Numbered from the stretch's first letter, positions 1 through 10,256 are shown. The stretch: DNA of 14,363 nucleotides from Cylindrodendrum hubeiense (GCA_014621425.1 JAANBB010000700.1:1-14363); one strand, 5' to 3'. Numbers and translations are program-made. Notes: generated by a model from the letters alone, not told the origin.

Positions 1-122
1 CAACTTCAACCCGGAATTACGCCTCGCAGCTGACCTCATCCGCCGCTGGTCGAGAACCGACAGTCGAGAGCCAAGAGCCGAGAGCTCGGGTCTTGTTCCG
101 CGACACTTTACCCAGGACCGCC

Positions 123-2599
123 ATGAAGTCTCTCGAGGAGCTGCTGTAGGTTGCGCGCCGAATGGAAACCCTTACCATGACGACATCAGCGACTGACAGG
201 AACATCCCCCAACAGGTCGCGATGGCGCGAGACGCAGGGTCATGGTGCCCATCTCGACGATTTGAAGCGTGCGGTTAAGTACAATGGTCCCTCGAGTCCT
301 TGTCTATCGGGCTGTCGCTCCCTGTGCTGGAAAGTGAGTTAATGCGCGGCTTAGATGAGAGGCTGGGCAGTTGGAGTTAACACAGCGCACTCATAGATGT
401 TTCTGCTATCAAGCCCTGCCGCCGGCATGAGCTGGACTCAAGCCTTGGACGACGGGCGAAGACTTTACACTGAGAAACATGAACACTTTCTCAAGTTCAT
501 CCATCACCCTGAAGCCCTCGCCGAGCTCACTATCGACCCTCTGGCGGATGACCCCGAAGTGAGTTGTGGTGCCGATTGTCTCAGTTATGCATCCACTCGC
601 TGACAGACCTTGAGTCACCTTGGAACACTGTTCGCCAAGATGAGATTATCCGTGCCGAAATCAAGCAGGATGTTCAAAGGCTTCCCGACGAGGCTTCTTA
701 TCACGAGCCTCATACCCAGGCCATGATTCTGGACATCCTCTTCATGTACTGCAAGCTCAACCCAGAGCGGGGTGGCTATCGACAGGGTATGCATGAACTC
801 TTGGCTCCCATGCTTTATGCCATCCAAGAAGACGCACTCGACATTACCACCGTCTCGTCAGATGTCTCTCTGGATGATGTCTTCTCGAAGACCCTTGATG
901 CGACCTTCATTGAGCATGATGGCTTCATTCTGTTCGCCAGGCTCATGGAGCATGCGCAGTCTTTCTACGAGATTAAGGAATCTCCTGCCGACTCGACGCC
1001 AGGTTCCAAGATTCCGGAGCAGAGTTCCACAATTGTGGAGAGGAGCAAGTTCATCCATGAGGTGTGCCTCAACAAGGTTGATCCGGAGTTGGCGGCTCAT
1101 CTCACCAACATTGAAATCTTGCCCCAAATCTTTCTCATGTGAGTGGTATGCTGCCTGTTGTCTGGTACAATGCTAATTATACCAAAGTCGATGGGTGCGG
1201 TTGCTTTTCAGTAGAGAATTTCCATTCGAGCAATTTTTGGTTCTTTGGGATACAATTTTCGCTGTAGATCCGTCTTTGGAACTGATAGATCTAATATGTG
1301 TTGCCATGCTGATTCGCATTCGATGGGAGTGTAAGTCACCCCCGATAGTGTCTCTCATCCATTCTCTGACAACGCCCTGCAGTACTAGAAGCAGACTATT
1401 CGGTTTGTCTTCAATTACTACTGAAATATCCTCCCCCAGCACAGCCGCACGGCCCTCATACGTTTGTCGATGATGCTCTCTATCTGAAGGACCACCTTAC
1501 TCCTTCTGGTGGAGCGTCTCTCATTATGAAGTATACTGGCAAGATGCCAACTGTATCATCATCACCAGCCAACCACGCCTCACGATCTGCAACGCCAAAT
1601 TTCAGAGGCTTCAACTCACTCCGGCACCGAGGGTTTGGTGCAAAATCACCCCTCCCCTCCCCGTCAAGATTCATGCAGCAGCAAGGCGGTATGGAAGCCC
1701 TGTTCCAAGGAGCCGCCAAGGGAGCTAAAGGGGTTCTGGAAAGGGGAGAGAAGCTGGGAATTAACCAGGCCGTAAGGGACGCCATGGGGGAAATAAAACG
1801 CAATATCAACGAAGCTCGACAGACAGCTCTGTCTCCACGGCAAGTCTTCCATGAGGAAGGCGCCGCGCGGGGCCTTATGGCACTGGAGAGGCGAAACCGA
1901 CAACTGGCTGCCATGCTCGATGAGACAGTTAACAACCTCAAGGCATTATCCGGATCTAACCTAGATGACAAGGTCAAGAGCCTTGAGCTTATCGAGATCG
2001 CAGCTGCCAAGGTCCAGTTCGTCAAGATCTACCTAGAGGACTCATCGATGGAGGTGCCGATAATTGACTCCCTGCCGCCAGATGAGGATGGTCAAATTCG
2101 TATCGCAGTGGACCGGACAGTGGCCGATGGATTAGGTATCAATACCCTGCCTGAACCGTTGTCGTCAACCCCGGTCGATGTCAACATTGCCGCTCTCAAG
2201 ATCGCCGAGGAGGCCCCAAATCCCAGCAAAGATGAGACGATACCCCCCATTAGTCCTGATGTTATGGACACATCAAGCGATAACGTGCCAACTGATCCGT
2301 TGGCGGTTGGTGCTGTGATCGACTCTCGGCCTACTGGCCCCGTTCCTACACGCTCTACCTTGGCTCAATCATCCTTCTCCTGGATGCTGGAGCCGGACGA
2401 GCCTGGATCGCCTCAACAATCCACAGCAACCAAGAATTCACCCGCGATTCAGCACAAAAAGCGAATTTCTAACAGCACCAATCGCGAGAGGAATGCCTTC
2501 TTATTTGGCGAAGTGACGTCAAATGCAGAGAGTCGAAACCCATTGAGCTCGGATGAGATATTTGGATTAGAGCCAATTCGGAAGCCGAAGGACCCATGA
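123..2599 (+). CDS. TBC-domain Rab GTPase-activating protein, TBC1D5-like (six exons)
   Basis: Predicted to accelerate GTP hydrolysis on a Rab GTPase, probably an endosomal/vacuolar Rab7-type Rab by analogy with TBC1D5. Exons that restore one continuous 728-residue frame are 123-145, 216-333, 397-558, 615-1138, 1188-1330 and 1383-2599; all introns are GT..AG and 49-70 bp. The start MKSLEELL continues across intron 1 into SRWRETQGHG, as expected for this family. All TBC hallmarks are visible: CRSLCWK (residues 41-47), the arginine-finger motif IKQDVQR with Arg123, and the glutamine-finger motif GYRQG with Gln158. A low-complexity insert (about 215-235) splits the domain, which ends after the WDTIFA block and the ADYS..LL region near residue 345. 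The remaining half is mostly disordered Ser/Pro-rich sequence plus a helical segment encoded around 1850-2040 (ALERRNRQLAAML). The intron 3 acceptor is TTGAG at 610-614, not CAG. It was chosen because it restores SPWNTV after DDPE. The gene is convergent with the transporter. The family is clear; the Rab substrate is inferred. Confidence 0.9.
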
Positions 2600-2988
2600 C
2601 GATGATTATTGAGTAATCGAAATATACTACAATGCCTAATCCAAAGCGTTAGAATACTGTTCGGAAATATATCATGACGGCCGCTATGCGCCAAGATTTG
2701 GAGGAGGTGGAGTCTTCATACTGATAGTGGCACCATGCTAGGTTATATCCCAATCCAGCGTACATACTCGCACTCTTGACCATTGCTGAATTTAGACCAA
2801 ATTCTCATTCGAAAATTATTCTGTAGATTTGGGAGGAAAGATAGCATCGACTGATTGAGAACAGAAACAGGGAGCGCATCTCAACGACTGGTCTACTGGT
2901 TACAGGGTTTTCACACTAGGACGAGAGTGTGTGTTTGGGAGAGTCTTTTGTCAATTGGAAAGCCTATAGAAACTACACCCCACGATAT
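2600..2988. other. Convergent intergenic stretch
   Basis: This is AT-richer sequence between the stop codons of two convergent genes. It must hold both 3' untranslated regions. I see no coding pattern, RNA gene or strong hairpin terminator here. Confidence 0.6.
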
Positions 2989-4912
2989 TCATCTTTTAAG
3001 TGACCTTTCTTTAATCCAGAATGTGACGATGAATGCTGTAGTTAAATAAACCAGAATTAGAGCCAATGCACCCAAGGTTGCTGCCTGGTAGCTTGACCTG
3101 ACCTGGTCGGAAATGTATGGCGGCAGCTCCTTAATGTAGTCCAGGCTCTGGCGCACCTTTTCCTCAATTTCACGAGCCTCGTCTCCATTTGGCAGACGAG
3201 CGGCAAGCTGTGTTCTGAGGACTTGTTGGAGGACTGCCGAGCCGGTGCTGATGCCGATGCTAGAGCCGAGGGAGCGAAAGAGATACGAACACGCGATGAC
3301 AACGGCGGTGTCCTCGACGGCGGCGTTGGCGAGGAGGCCAACGAGGGTGGTAGTAATACCTAGAGATAGTTAGGACCTTGAGTATCGCTTGCTATAGTTG
3401 CTTCTCTTTCTTACCGCATCCAGCCCCAAGGGACGTAATCACGAGCCCCAGCACCTCGCCAGGGGTGGATCTGAACAATACCGACAGAATCAGTGGCAGG
3501 AGTGCAAAGAGTAACACTCCATACCCCGACACCGTGACCCAATAGAATCTCCCAGTGCGTTTTATCCACCATCCGCCAAAGAGGGAAGCGATGACGCCAG
3601 CAATCATTGCCGGCACCAACAGCGCACCGCTCCGAGTTGCGCTATTCCCCTGAACGGCTTGGAAGAACAGAGGCATAAAGAACAGAATAGCCATCTGTCC
3701 CGCGACACCGAAGAAGTTGGCAAGGTAGCAGGCGAACAAGCTGCGGTCGAAGATGATGTGTCCTGGCGCGAAGGGATTCGAAGCTACTTTGATTTCAACA
3801 TAGATGAAAAGGGCGAAGAGAGCCGGGGCCAGGGAGAGGGCGACTACAGTGATGACATGGGTCCAGCCGAGGTTGGAGCCCGAATCGAGGCCAACGAGTA
3901 GAGAGGTGACGGCCATGACGAGGGTGAAGGCGCCTAAGAAGTCGATCTGGCGCATCCTAGTGAGCCAGTGGTCGTGCGAGACGGGCGGGAGGTCGAGGAC
4001 GAAGTAGACGGCCAAGAAGGCCACAAAGCACAGAGGAACCTGGCCCAGGAAAGACCTTTGATTGATGGATTAGAACGTGTCCAGAGTGAAGTCAATGAAA
4101 CAGAGGGCGGCAACTCACCATCGCCAACCAATTGAGTCCGCTAACAGACCCCCAAGCGGCGCGCCTGTCGAGGTCCCGGCAGCCCAGAGGATGTTGATAT
4201 AACCCTGCCAGACACCACGCTCCCGCAACGGCACCAAGTCGCTCAAAAGGATAGACACGACTGAGTTCATTCCACCGCCTCCAATGCCGGCAAAGGCGCG
4301 GGCGGCGCACAACTCGCTCATGGAGCGGGCGAGGCCGCAGCCCAGGCAGCCAAGGGCGAATATGGTGTAGGCAAAGAGGAGGCAGGGCTTGCGACCGAAG
4401 ATGTCGCTGAGCTTGCCATATAGGGGCTGGCAGCTCGTGAGGGTGAGGAAGTAGCTGTGAGAGTGGCGTGTAGGTTTGGGAGGGTTGTTTGGGGGACTTG
4501 AGATGAGACAAACGCTGTGGCGATCCAGCTTGTGCTGTTGAGCGCGTTGAGCTCGCTGCCGATTTTTGCGTATGTGGCTACGGTGAGAAGTTGATCAATG
4601 GCAACCATGTAAACCTGTTTTCTCGTCAGCCCAAGATGGCCTCAGTTACCGGGTTTTCTGACTGGTGCATACTCCGAGGCCGACGGCCGGGAGGAGGAGG
4701 TGCATCTTCTTGGCCATAGCTGGCCGTTCGGGCTCGCTGTCATATCCCCGGCCATTCTCGGCATCACAATTGGCGATGTCCCCACGAGAACGATCACCCA
4801 AGAGAGGGGAGGCTTCGGTGGCAGGACTAGAGGCGACGGCGTCGGCATCGGACCCGGTGGCCGGCATCTTCACTTCGGAGGAAGCGGGGTTGGCTGGTCC
4901 GGCGACAGGCAA
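2989..4912 (-). CDS. MFS transporter, vacuolar basic amino acid/multidrug type (VBA/Fnx-like), five exons
   Basis: A proton-coupled major facilitator, most like the fungal VBA/Fnx1 vacuolar basic amino acid permeases that are often labelled multidrug transporters. Exons on the minus strand are 4912-4673, 4614-4514, 4454-4119, 4055-3415 and 3359-2989, giving 562 residues, a usual family length. The junctions restore family blocks: LPAVGLG/VYMVAID, WIATA/YFLTLTSCQPLYGK, DSIGWRW/SFLGQVP and SLGAGCG/ITTTLVGLLAN. Introns are 55-63 bp with CTAAC, CTAAT or CTGAC branch-like sites. A hydrophilic N-terminus (1-69) carries EASPLLG, an acidic dileucine-like sorting signal that fits a vacuolar location. 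MFS motif A is at residues 127-136 (GKLSDIFGRK), and a GAPLGG motif C-like stretch lies in the fifth helix region. The C-terminus (VTFWIKERSLKR) is typical. A second ATG at 4867 (residue 16) could also start translation. Substrate is not determinable; a plasma-membrane drug exporter is the alternative. Confidence 0.87.
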
Positions 4913-6928
4913 TTTACAACCCGGAACGGGCTCGGGCTTACAGAGCTACTAACGGGGCGGGGATGGCCGGTTCGGAGCCGTGGAACGGATCAATCGATTC
5001 ACAAGGGGATGGAAAGAAGGGTTTCACGCTTTGGCAAGCAGCTGGGAGAAGTATTATGGCCGTCGGAGTCAATTCTGGGCAGCGAGCGGACATGATTGTG
5101 TTCCCTCCCGGCGGTCCCCGCAGATACTGCAAGAGCGGCTCCACGATTCGCCCAAAAAGATCAAATGCAACCAAATCTTCGTGGGACCGATTGTGTGATT
5201 CTGGAGTCAAGAGACGTGATACCAGACATTTGCATCTCCATTTTGACCGAGTGCAAACAATTCCTCAGCGCAAGCATTAGTGTTCTGAATGGAGTACGAT
5301 TGGCTATGGCTGGGGTTGCGCCTTGGATGAGAGGCTTCATGCAGTGGACAATAGAGACCCCCCAAAGTTACGCCTCACGAAGGCGAGCAGCGTCATTGAT
5401 GATATATTACTGAAGAGCGCTAGGGCGTATACGCTTTATAAATGGAGTAGATCTGCATGAAGCCTAAAATAGGTTGGACGGAGAGAGAGAAATAAAAGGA
5501 CTGCAATATGGGGAGACGTGTGGCCCGGCAAGGTCGGTAATTATCAAGGGGATGTCGCAGCACCAAGTAGATTGTGTGGGTGCATCCTTCTGCAGCACAG
5601 GACCACTTATTGTCATGCCGGATGGCCAACTCACAGGGACGATTCATTAACTAATTACAGCAAAGACTCGAAACGCTTTCTGACAGGGAATCGTCGTTGT
5701 TGCTCGTTGTCGTTGGCGGCCATTGCAGCAGTTGGTGCATCATACGAACCGCGAACCAGCATGGTTTCCGATGGATCGGCCTCGCTTCCAGCAAAGGCTT
5801 GCTGGGGGTCCTCGGGTGGAGGTGCTCCGTGTCGGGAGCCCTTCAGCCCTTGTCTGATCGGCCGGCAGACGGAGATATTACCCTTCGCCCGATTGTGACT
5901 GACTGGGACTGCGCTGCACTGTGCAACGAGGCACGAACAAGGATAATTAGGTGGTTTCGTATTGTGGATGTGGCACGGCACGGCGCGTGTTCAGCACAAC
6001 GACGACAACAACGCACGCGTGGACGTACAGTAGCACGAGGGCGAGGGACGTTCGGTACGGTGCCTACCTCACAGTAGGTAGGTTAGGTACGTAGTACACA
6101 GCCTTCTGGTGCTTGGGAACCTAGCTTTGACCTCCCGGCCCTTGTCCAACCAACCTGGAGGCCGCTGTTGCAAGTCGACATCCATTGTCGCTGGCTTTCG
6201 TCATAGGTGATCTGTGCAGCGAGCAGGGGGGGGGGGCAATGGCTGGGCAGTGAGCCTCTGGCATTGACAGTTCTGCCAGATATTACAGGAGGACGTGAGG
6301 GGAGGGATGGACAGCCCCAGACCTGTCAAGACCCACGGGTTTGAAGGGATGGGGACTCAGGAGCGAAGAGGTCCCACTGGGCCACTGCTGCCGGCCACAC
6401 TGAACTAGCCCATCACATTGGACGGCTGGACGGTTGGATGCTGATGGGGCATTGCGTTGGAGAACCATGCCAGGCCCCTTGCCTAGCTGGTGGATGGGGG
6501 ACGCCGATCGTCCGGAGCATGAACACAAGTGGCCATGTGACAGTCCAGTGACGCACGATGCTTTTCGAGTTTTCCCGGTGTTTGCTGACGATCGGCACCT
6601 CACTCCTGTTTGTCCACGAAGAGGCGAGGCCGATCGTCTACCTTTCAGGGGATACGCCGTTCTGCAGTCGAGAGTTCACATTGGCTTCTCGCTTGCGTTG
6701 GGTGTGTCTCTCAGCAATGCATGCATCTGGGCCGGCAGCGGGCGAGAACATAGCATGTGAGACATGGAAAGAAAGAAAAAGCCACCCCCTCGCGGTTGAT
6801 GCAGATTCACCTTCCGATCGTGAAGATGGGATGAAAGAGAAGAAAAAAAGCCACCAACTGGGCTGCACTTTAACAAACGTCTCAGCTGCAGCAAGGCGAC
6901 CGACAACGTGGAACCGTGGTGCAGCAAG

Positions 6929-6964
6929 GTCAGGTAGGTACCTATGTACCTTAACCTACCTGAC
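6929..6964. repeat. Perfect 10-bp inverted repeat with nested AGGTAC motifs
   Basis: GTCAGGTAGG (6929-6938) pairs with CCTACCTGAC (6955-6964) across a 16-bp loop. Within it GGTAC (6937-6941) faces GTACC (6946-6950). The DNA could extrude a hairpin, or the motifs could be a symmetric protein-binding site. Related words recur at 7034-7062 and 10962-10980. Confidence 0.7.
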
Positions 6965-7033
6965 GTAGCACCAGCAAGGCACGGCGGTACGGTACCTGAG
7001 GAACGGCCACGCTCTCGTGGTTCACCAACGAAC

Positions 7034-7062
7034 AGGTACCTAAGTACCTAAGATAGGTACCT
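7034..7062. repeat. Two AGGTACCT palindromes 21 bp apart
   Basis: AGGTACCT occurs at 7034-7041 and again at 7055-7062, with AGTACCTAA between them, so the segment is both directly repeated and self-complementary. A related GGTACGGTACCT word lies just upstream at about 6985-6996. Such words are a familiar feature of Sordariomycete intergenic DNA; their function is unknown to me. Confidence 0.65.
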
Positions 7063-7724
7063 TGGGTTACCAGGGCTGCAATGCCATCATCAATTTTAAC
7101 CAAGTTCCCTGTTCCCTGGCTTTCATCTTCTCATGCAGGAATGTCTAACGCCAACGTCGTCGATATTGAACCAAAGGCAGGTAACGAAATGAAAAGGAAA
7201 GAAGAAGAAAAAAAAAAGACCTCAAGACCGAGGTGGATTCTGGATGCAGGGCGTGCGTGCCTCGGGATTCAGCTGGCATGGTCCCGGATGCTGGGGCTGG
7301 ACTCGCTGTAACTCGTCGTAGCCCGCCAGGTTCTGCTGCGACCCAGTGGCTTGTTTCAGCCGATCTGGCCTAGTCCCTGACGGCGGAGGGCCGGGATGGT
7401 CTCTGGAACCACCGGGAGCCACAGTGGACTATGCGCCAAGCTCCGAGCCCCGCTCGCTACAAGTGTTGCAAGCCTCCCTCCATTTTCAAGGCCCACAACG
7501 TCCAGCCCGCGGGCATTGCGCTCCATCCCACGCTGCCCGCGCGCATGGAATCCAAGGTGGCGGCAGAAGGAGGGACAGCGCGGGCAGGTTAGATGGTTGC
7601 GAGGCACAGCAAGCAGGTGCCTGAGCTAGAGAAGCCTTCCTTAGTTCCCACCAACTATTAACGGTTGGCTCGGGCCTTCGGGTTCCCAAGACACGCTGGG
7701 GCGATGCTCAGCCTGTCGAGGCAG

Positions 7725-7751
7725 CCCATCCCATCCCATCCCATCCCATCC
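7725..7751. repeat. CCCAT pentanucleotide microsatellite (about 5.4 copies)
   Basis: Five perfect CCCAT units (7725-7749) followed by CC. It lies in the promoter or leader side of the downstream zinc-protein gene and is likely to vary in length between isolates. Confidence 0.85.
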
Positions 7752-7844
7752 GATGCTCGATCATTTCTCACGAAACACCCATCATCCATCATCCTGCTTC
7801 CCTATTTCTCATGTTTCTCCCCCCCGTTCCTATTTCCGGCCCTC

Positions 7845-7888
7845 TTGTTCCTGGTTCCTCTTGTTCCTGGTTCCTCTTTCCTGGTTCC
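7845..7888. repeat. 16-bp tandem duplication in a pyrimidine-rich leader
   Basis: TTGTTCCTGGTTCCTC occurs twice back to back (7845-7860, 7861-7876), followed by the partial copy TTTCCTGGTTCC (7877-7888). It sits in a long CT-rich tract upstream of the start codon, as expected for a fungal promoter/5' leader. Confidence 0.8.
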
Positions 7889-8123
7889 ACAGCGCTGACC
7901 CTCGCCCTGCCTTCGCCCTCGCCCTCGACGCCGGATGCTGGCCCACCGTCCCCAGACCGGCGCCTTGTGATTGCGCATTACAACGCTATTAACGGCTCAA
8001 ACCCGCCTGCCCTTGACGTTCGCCTCGCGCACCCTCCTCTGTCCTGCCGCAGCCCGCGTTTCGCAACCTCATCTACCTCAAGTTGACGATCCCCTGTTGA
8101 CCCCCGACACGTCAGTGCCCGTC

Positions 8124-10256
8124 ATGCCCGCCATGTTGAGCGCCGGCTCTCTCCAGCCGCCTAAAACAGGCGCCTCGCGCTGGTCAAAGGCTCTTCCTGA
8201 GGTTCCGGGCATTGACTTTGACGACATCTACGACGAATACGAAGACGATCCCTCTCCAGTATCCTCTCCAGTGTCTGCGCAAAACAAAAACCTTCCCAGG
8301 CTTCCTATCGCGCCCCCGCCTCCCAGGTCGACTAGCATGGCAAATGTGAAGCTTCTTCCATCATCACTTCCTCCATTGCATCTTCTTAACACCTCTTTCG
8401 GCCCTCTCTCTGGCCCGCCCAAAATGGCCATCCCACGCCGCCCTGTCGGCCAGCAGCCCTCGCGCCTCCCGCAACAACAGCAGCAATTGCCAGCGCAACC
8501 CCAATCGCCCACGCAGTCTATTTCCAGCATACTGTCTGCGTATTCACAAAGCTCAGGCGAGTCCCTGGTCCGCACCTCCGATGCAACAACCAACAGCACA
8601 CGCCAACCCGAGGCGAACCCTTCGCCGAGCCACCAAGCTCCACCTGCCAGCACCAAACCGGAGACGCTTATTAGTCCCTCCTCCGCCGAGCTGAACACCA
8701 CCCGCTTACCACCGACACAACACCACTATGGTGCACCGAAGCCGAATCTCACCTTCGAGAGCAATCGCCCGGCACCACCTCCCCCGACCAAGGATTCCAA
8801 ATACGGTCTGCCGGCGTCGCCTGCCGTGAATCGCAACCCAGCACCGGCCATCGAGGCATCATCGCCACCACGGCCTCAAATCTGGCGTCGTCGGTCCAAC
8901 AAGACTGACCGGAGCCTGGAGCTCCCCGACCTCAAACTGGTCATCAGTCACGGATCGACTGCCGCAACACATCCCGTGGCTCAACCCGTGGACAGGCCCG
9001 TGACCCAGCCGCACCTTCCTCAGGGCGCCGTCGAGGTGCCGACCTTTACGTATCAACAGCCCCAGAGCAACCACCAGCCCCAAGTCGTTCCCAGCCAGGT
9101 CGTTCCCAGCCGGGTCGTTCCCAGCCAGGCCGCTCAACACGCCCCGGCCCCGGGCCCAGAGCAGACAGCCGAGACCGAACACCAAACCATGGGTAGCGGC
9201 AGCTCTAAGCTTAACCGTCTGAAGGATAAGCTCCACACTCTTCATCGCAGGGGCAAGTCCTCAAGTGACACCACAAGCGAGTCCACCCTCCGTCCAGGCG
9301 CACAACGGCCCCCGACGCCCGAGTATCAAAAACAAGATGTAAAGACGCCTATTATCGATGCTTTCATCTCCCCCCTGTCGCCTGCTTCCTCCCCGGAGCC
9401 ACTGGCAGAGGTGTCGCCGGAATTGCCCAAGGAACTCCCCAAGATTCCCCCTCAGGAACCCGCACGAGTGCTCTCCCCGATTTCCCCATCTGCCGAGTCC
9501 AAGCCCGTTGCTCGCAAGGCATTGCCTTCGCTCACCCAACATCTTAACGAGACCAAGCCTCTGCCGGAACCGAAAGAGGCACCTGAGCCTCCTGCCCCTA
9601 CACAGGTGAACAATGAAGCCAAACCACTTCCAAAACCGAAGCTTGAAGTCGTGACCGAGGCTGCGTCCCCAGTGACCGGCTCATTACCGCCTATATCGAC
9701 TGAAGAAGTTCGATTTCCAACCTCTGCTGGCGATTCTCCAGCTAGCCGCATGCACCATTCCGCCGAAGTCCCCACCAGGTTCCCACCGCGAGGTTCGTCT
9801 GTACGATCGAATGCACCCAAACCGTCAGAGCAATCACGGCTGCCTGCAGCAGAACTGGACCCGAGATTTGCCCCGGCCGAGCCTCAAGGGTTCCTCTACA
9901 AAGGCCGGGATGGAACGCTATACCCCGAGATGAAGGTCACACGTGAACCTGACCCCCAGGCGACCTACTTTCCCACACAGACATATGGCGTTGGTCCAGA
10001 AGGTGAAGTCTTCAAGGCAATGCCATTGAAGGAATCCCACTTCACCTGCTACCAGACGCACCGAACAATGAACCGACGAAGCAACAGGAATTACCCACTC
10101 ACATGCCAGACATGCGAGAAGCCGGACGCCGAAGACCGGTGGACCTGCACGTTCTGCCACCTACGAATCTGCGAGTCGTGTTTCACGACACTCAATGGAC
10201 AACAGAGAGACCTACGCCATCTAGTCGAAGACCTGAGGCAAAAGTATTCAGCGTAG
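8124..10256 (+). CDS. Large disordered protein with C-terminal ZZ-like Cys-rich zinc module
   Basis: A single open frame of 710 residues from the ATG at 8124; a second ATG at 8133 has a good GCCATG context, and the frame is open back to 7971, so the exact start is uncertain. The N-terminus has an acidic patch (GIDFDDIYDEYEDD). Most of the protein is Pro/Ser/Gln-rich and likely disordered, with proline-rich runs. A basic segment follows at 357-376 (GSGSSKLNRLKDKLHTLHRR). The last 90 residues are dense: H639, C642 and H646, then C661-x2-C664, C675-x2-C678 and C683-x2-C686-F, with a W at 673. This spacing resembles ZZ or related treble-clef zinc modules that bind protein or peptide partners. I recognise it only as a conserved fungal hypothetical protein type; role and partner are unknown. 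Three 15-bp repeats (9084-9128) encode VVPSQ/VVPSR. Confidence 0.83.
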   Translation: MPAMLSAGSLQPPKTGASRWSKALPEVPGIDFDDIYDEYEDDPSPVSSPVSAQNKNLPRLPIAPPPPRSTSMANVKLLPSSLPPLHLLNTSFGPLSGPPKMAIPRRPVGQQPSRLPQQQQQLPAQPQSPTQSISSILSAYSQSSGESLVRTSDATTNSTRQPEANPSPSHQAPPASTKPETLISPSSAELNTTRLPPTQHHYGAPKPNLTFESNRPAPPPPTKDSKYGLPASPAVNRNPAPAIEASSPPRPQIWRRRSNKTDRSLELPDLKLVISHGSTAATHPVAQPVDRPVTQPHLPQGAVEVPTFTYQQPQSNHQPQVVPSQVVPSRVVPSQAAQHAPAPGPEQTAETEHQTMGSGSSKLNRLKDKLHTLHRRGKSSSDTTSESTLRPGAQRPPTPEYQKQDVKTPIIDAFISPLSPASSPEPLAEVSPELPKELPKIPPQEPARVLSPISPSAESKPVARKALPSLTQHLNETKPLPEPKEAPEPPAPTQVNNEAKPLPKPKLEVVTEAASPVTGSLPPISTEEVRFPTSAGDSPASRMHHSAEVPTRFPPRGSSVRSNAPKPSEQSRLPAAELDPRFAPAEPQGFLYKGRDGTLYPEMKVTREPDPQATYFPTQTYGVGPEGEVFKAMPLKESHFTCYQTHRTMNRRSNRNYPLTCQTCEKPDAEDRWTCTFCHLRICESCFTTLNGQQRDLRHLVEDLRQKYSA
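9084..9128 (+). repeat. In-frame 15-bp tandem repeat (three copies)
   Basis: The unit GTCGTTCCCAGCCRG is repeated three times with one changed base and encodes VVPSQ, VVPSR, VVPSQ in the disordered part of the zinc protein. Copy number can change without breaking the frame. Confidence 0.85.

Larger units (their letters stand above)
4913..8123. other. Long divergent intergenic region without a recognisable gene
   Basis: About 3.2 kb separates the transporter start from the start of the ZZ-like zinc protein. Short open frames occur on both strands, but none shows family motifs, sustained amino-acid patterning or convincing splice structure, so I call none. It holds an 11-G run (6226-6236), purine tracts (about 6765-6780, 6832-6850, 7194-7220), AGGTACCT-type hairpins (6929-7062), a CCCAT repeat and a pyrimidine-rich tract (about 7750-7900) that probably belongs to the promoter or leader of the downstream gene. 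Both divergent promoters must lie here. A non-coding transcript is possible but cannot be shown from sequence. Confidence 0.55.

Noticed and set aside
1480..2025. 181-residue minus-strand open frame
   Set aside because: Antisense to the last exon of the TBC gene, which has clear homology-like continuity across its splice sites.
4963..5280. Overlapping plus-strand open frames of about 70-130 residues upstream of the transporter
   Set aside because: No domain, signal peptide or sustained protein pattern. Several frames are open at once, as expected by chance at this GC content.
6226..6236. Run of 11 G residues as a possible G-quadruplex
   Set aside because: A single isolated run lacks three further G-tracts nearby and is more likely a slippage-prone homopolymer.
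8228..8701. 157-residue minus-strand open frame
   Set aside because: Antisense to the Pro/Ser-rich part of the zinc protein. Composition is explained by the sense strand.
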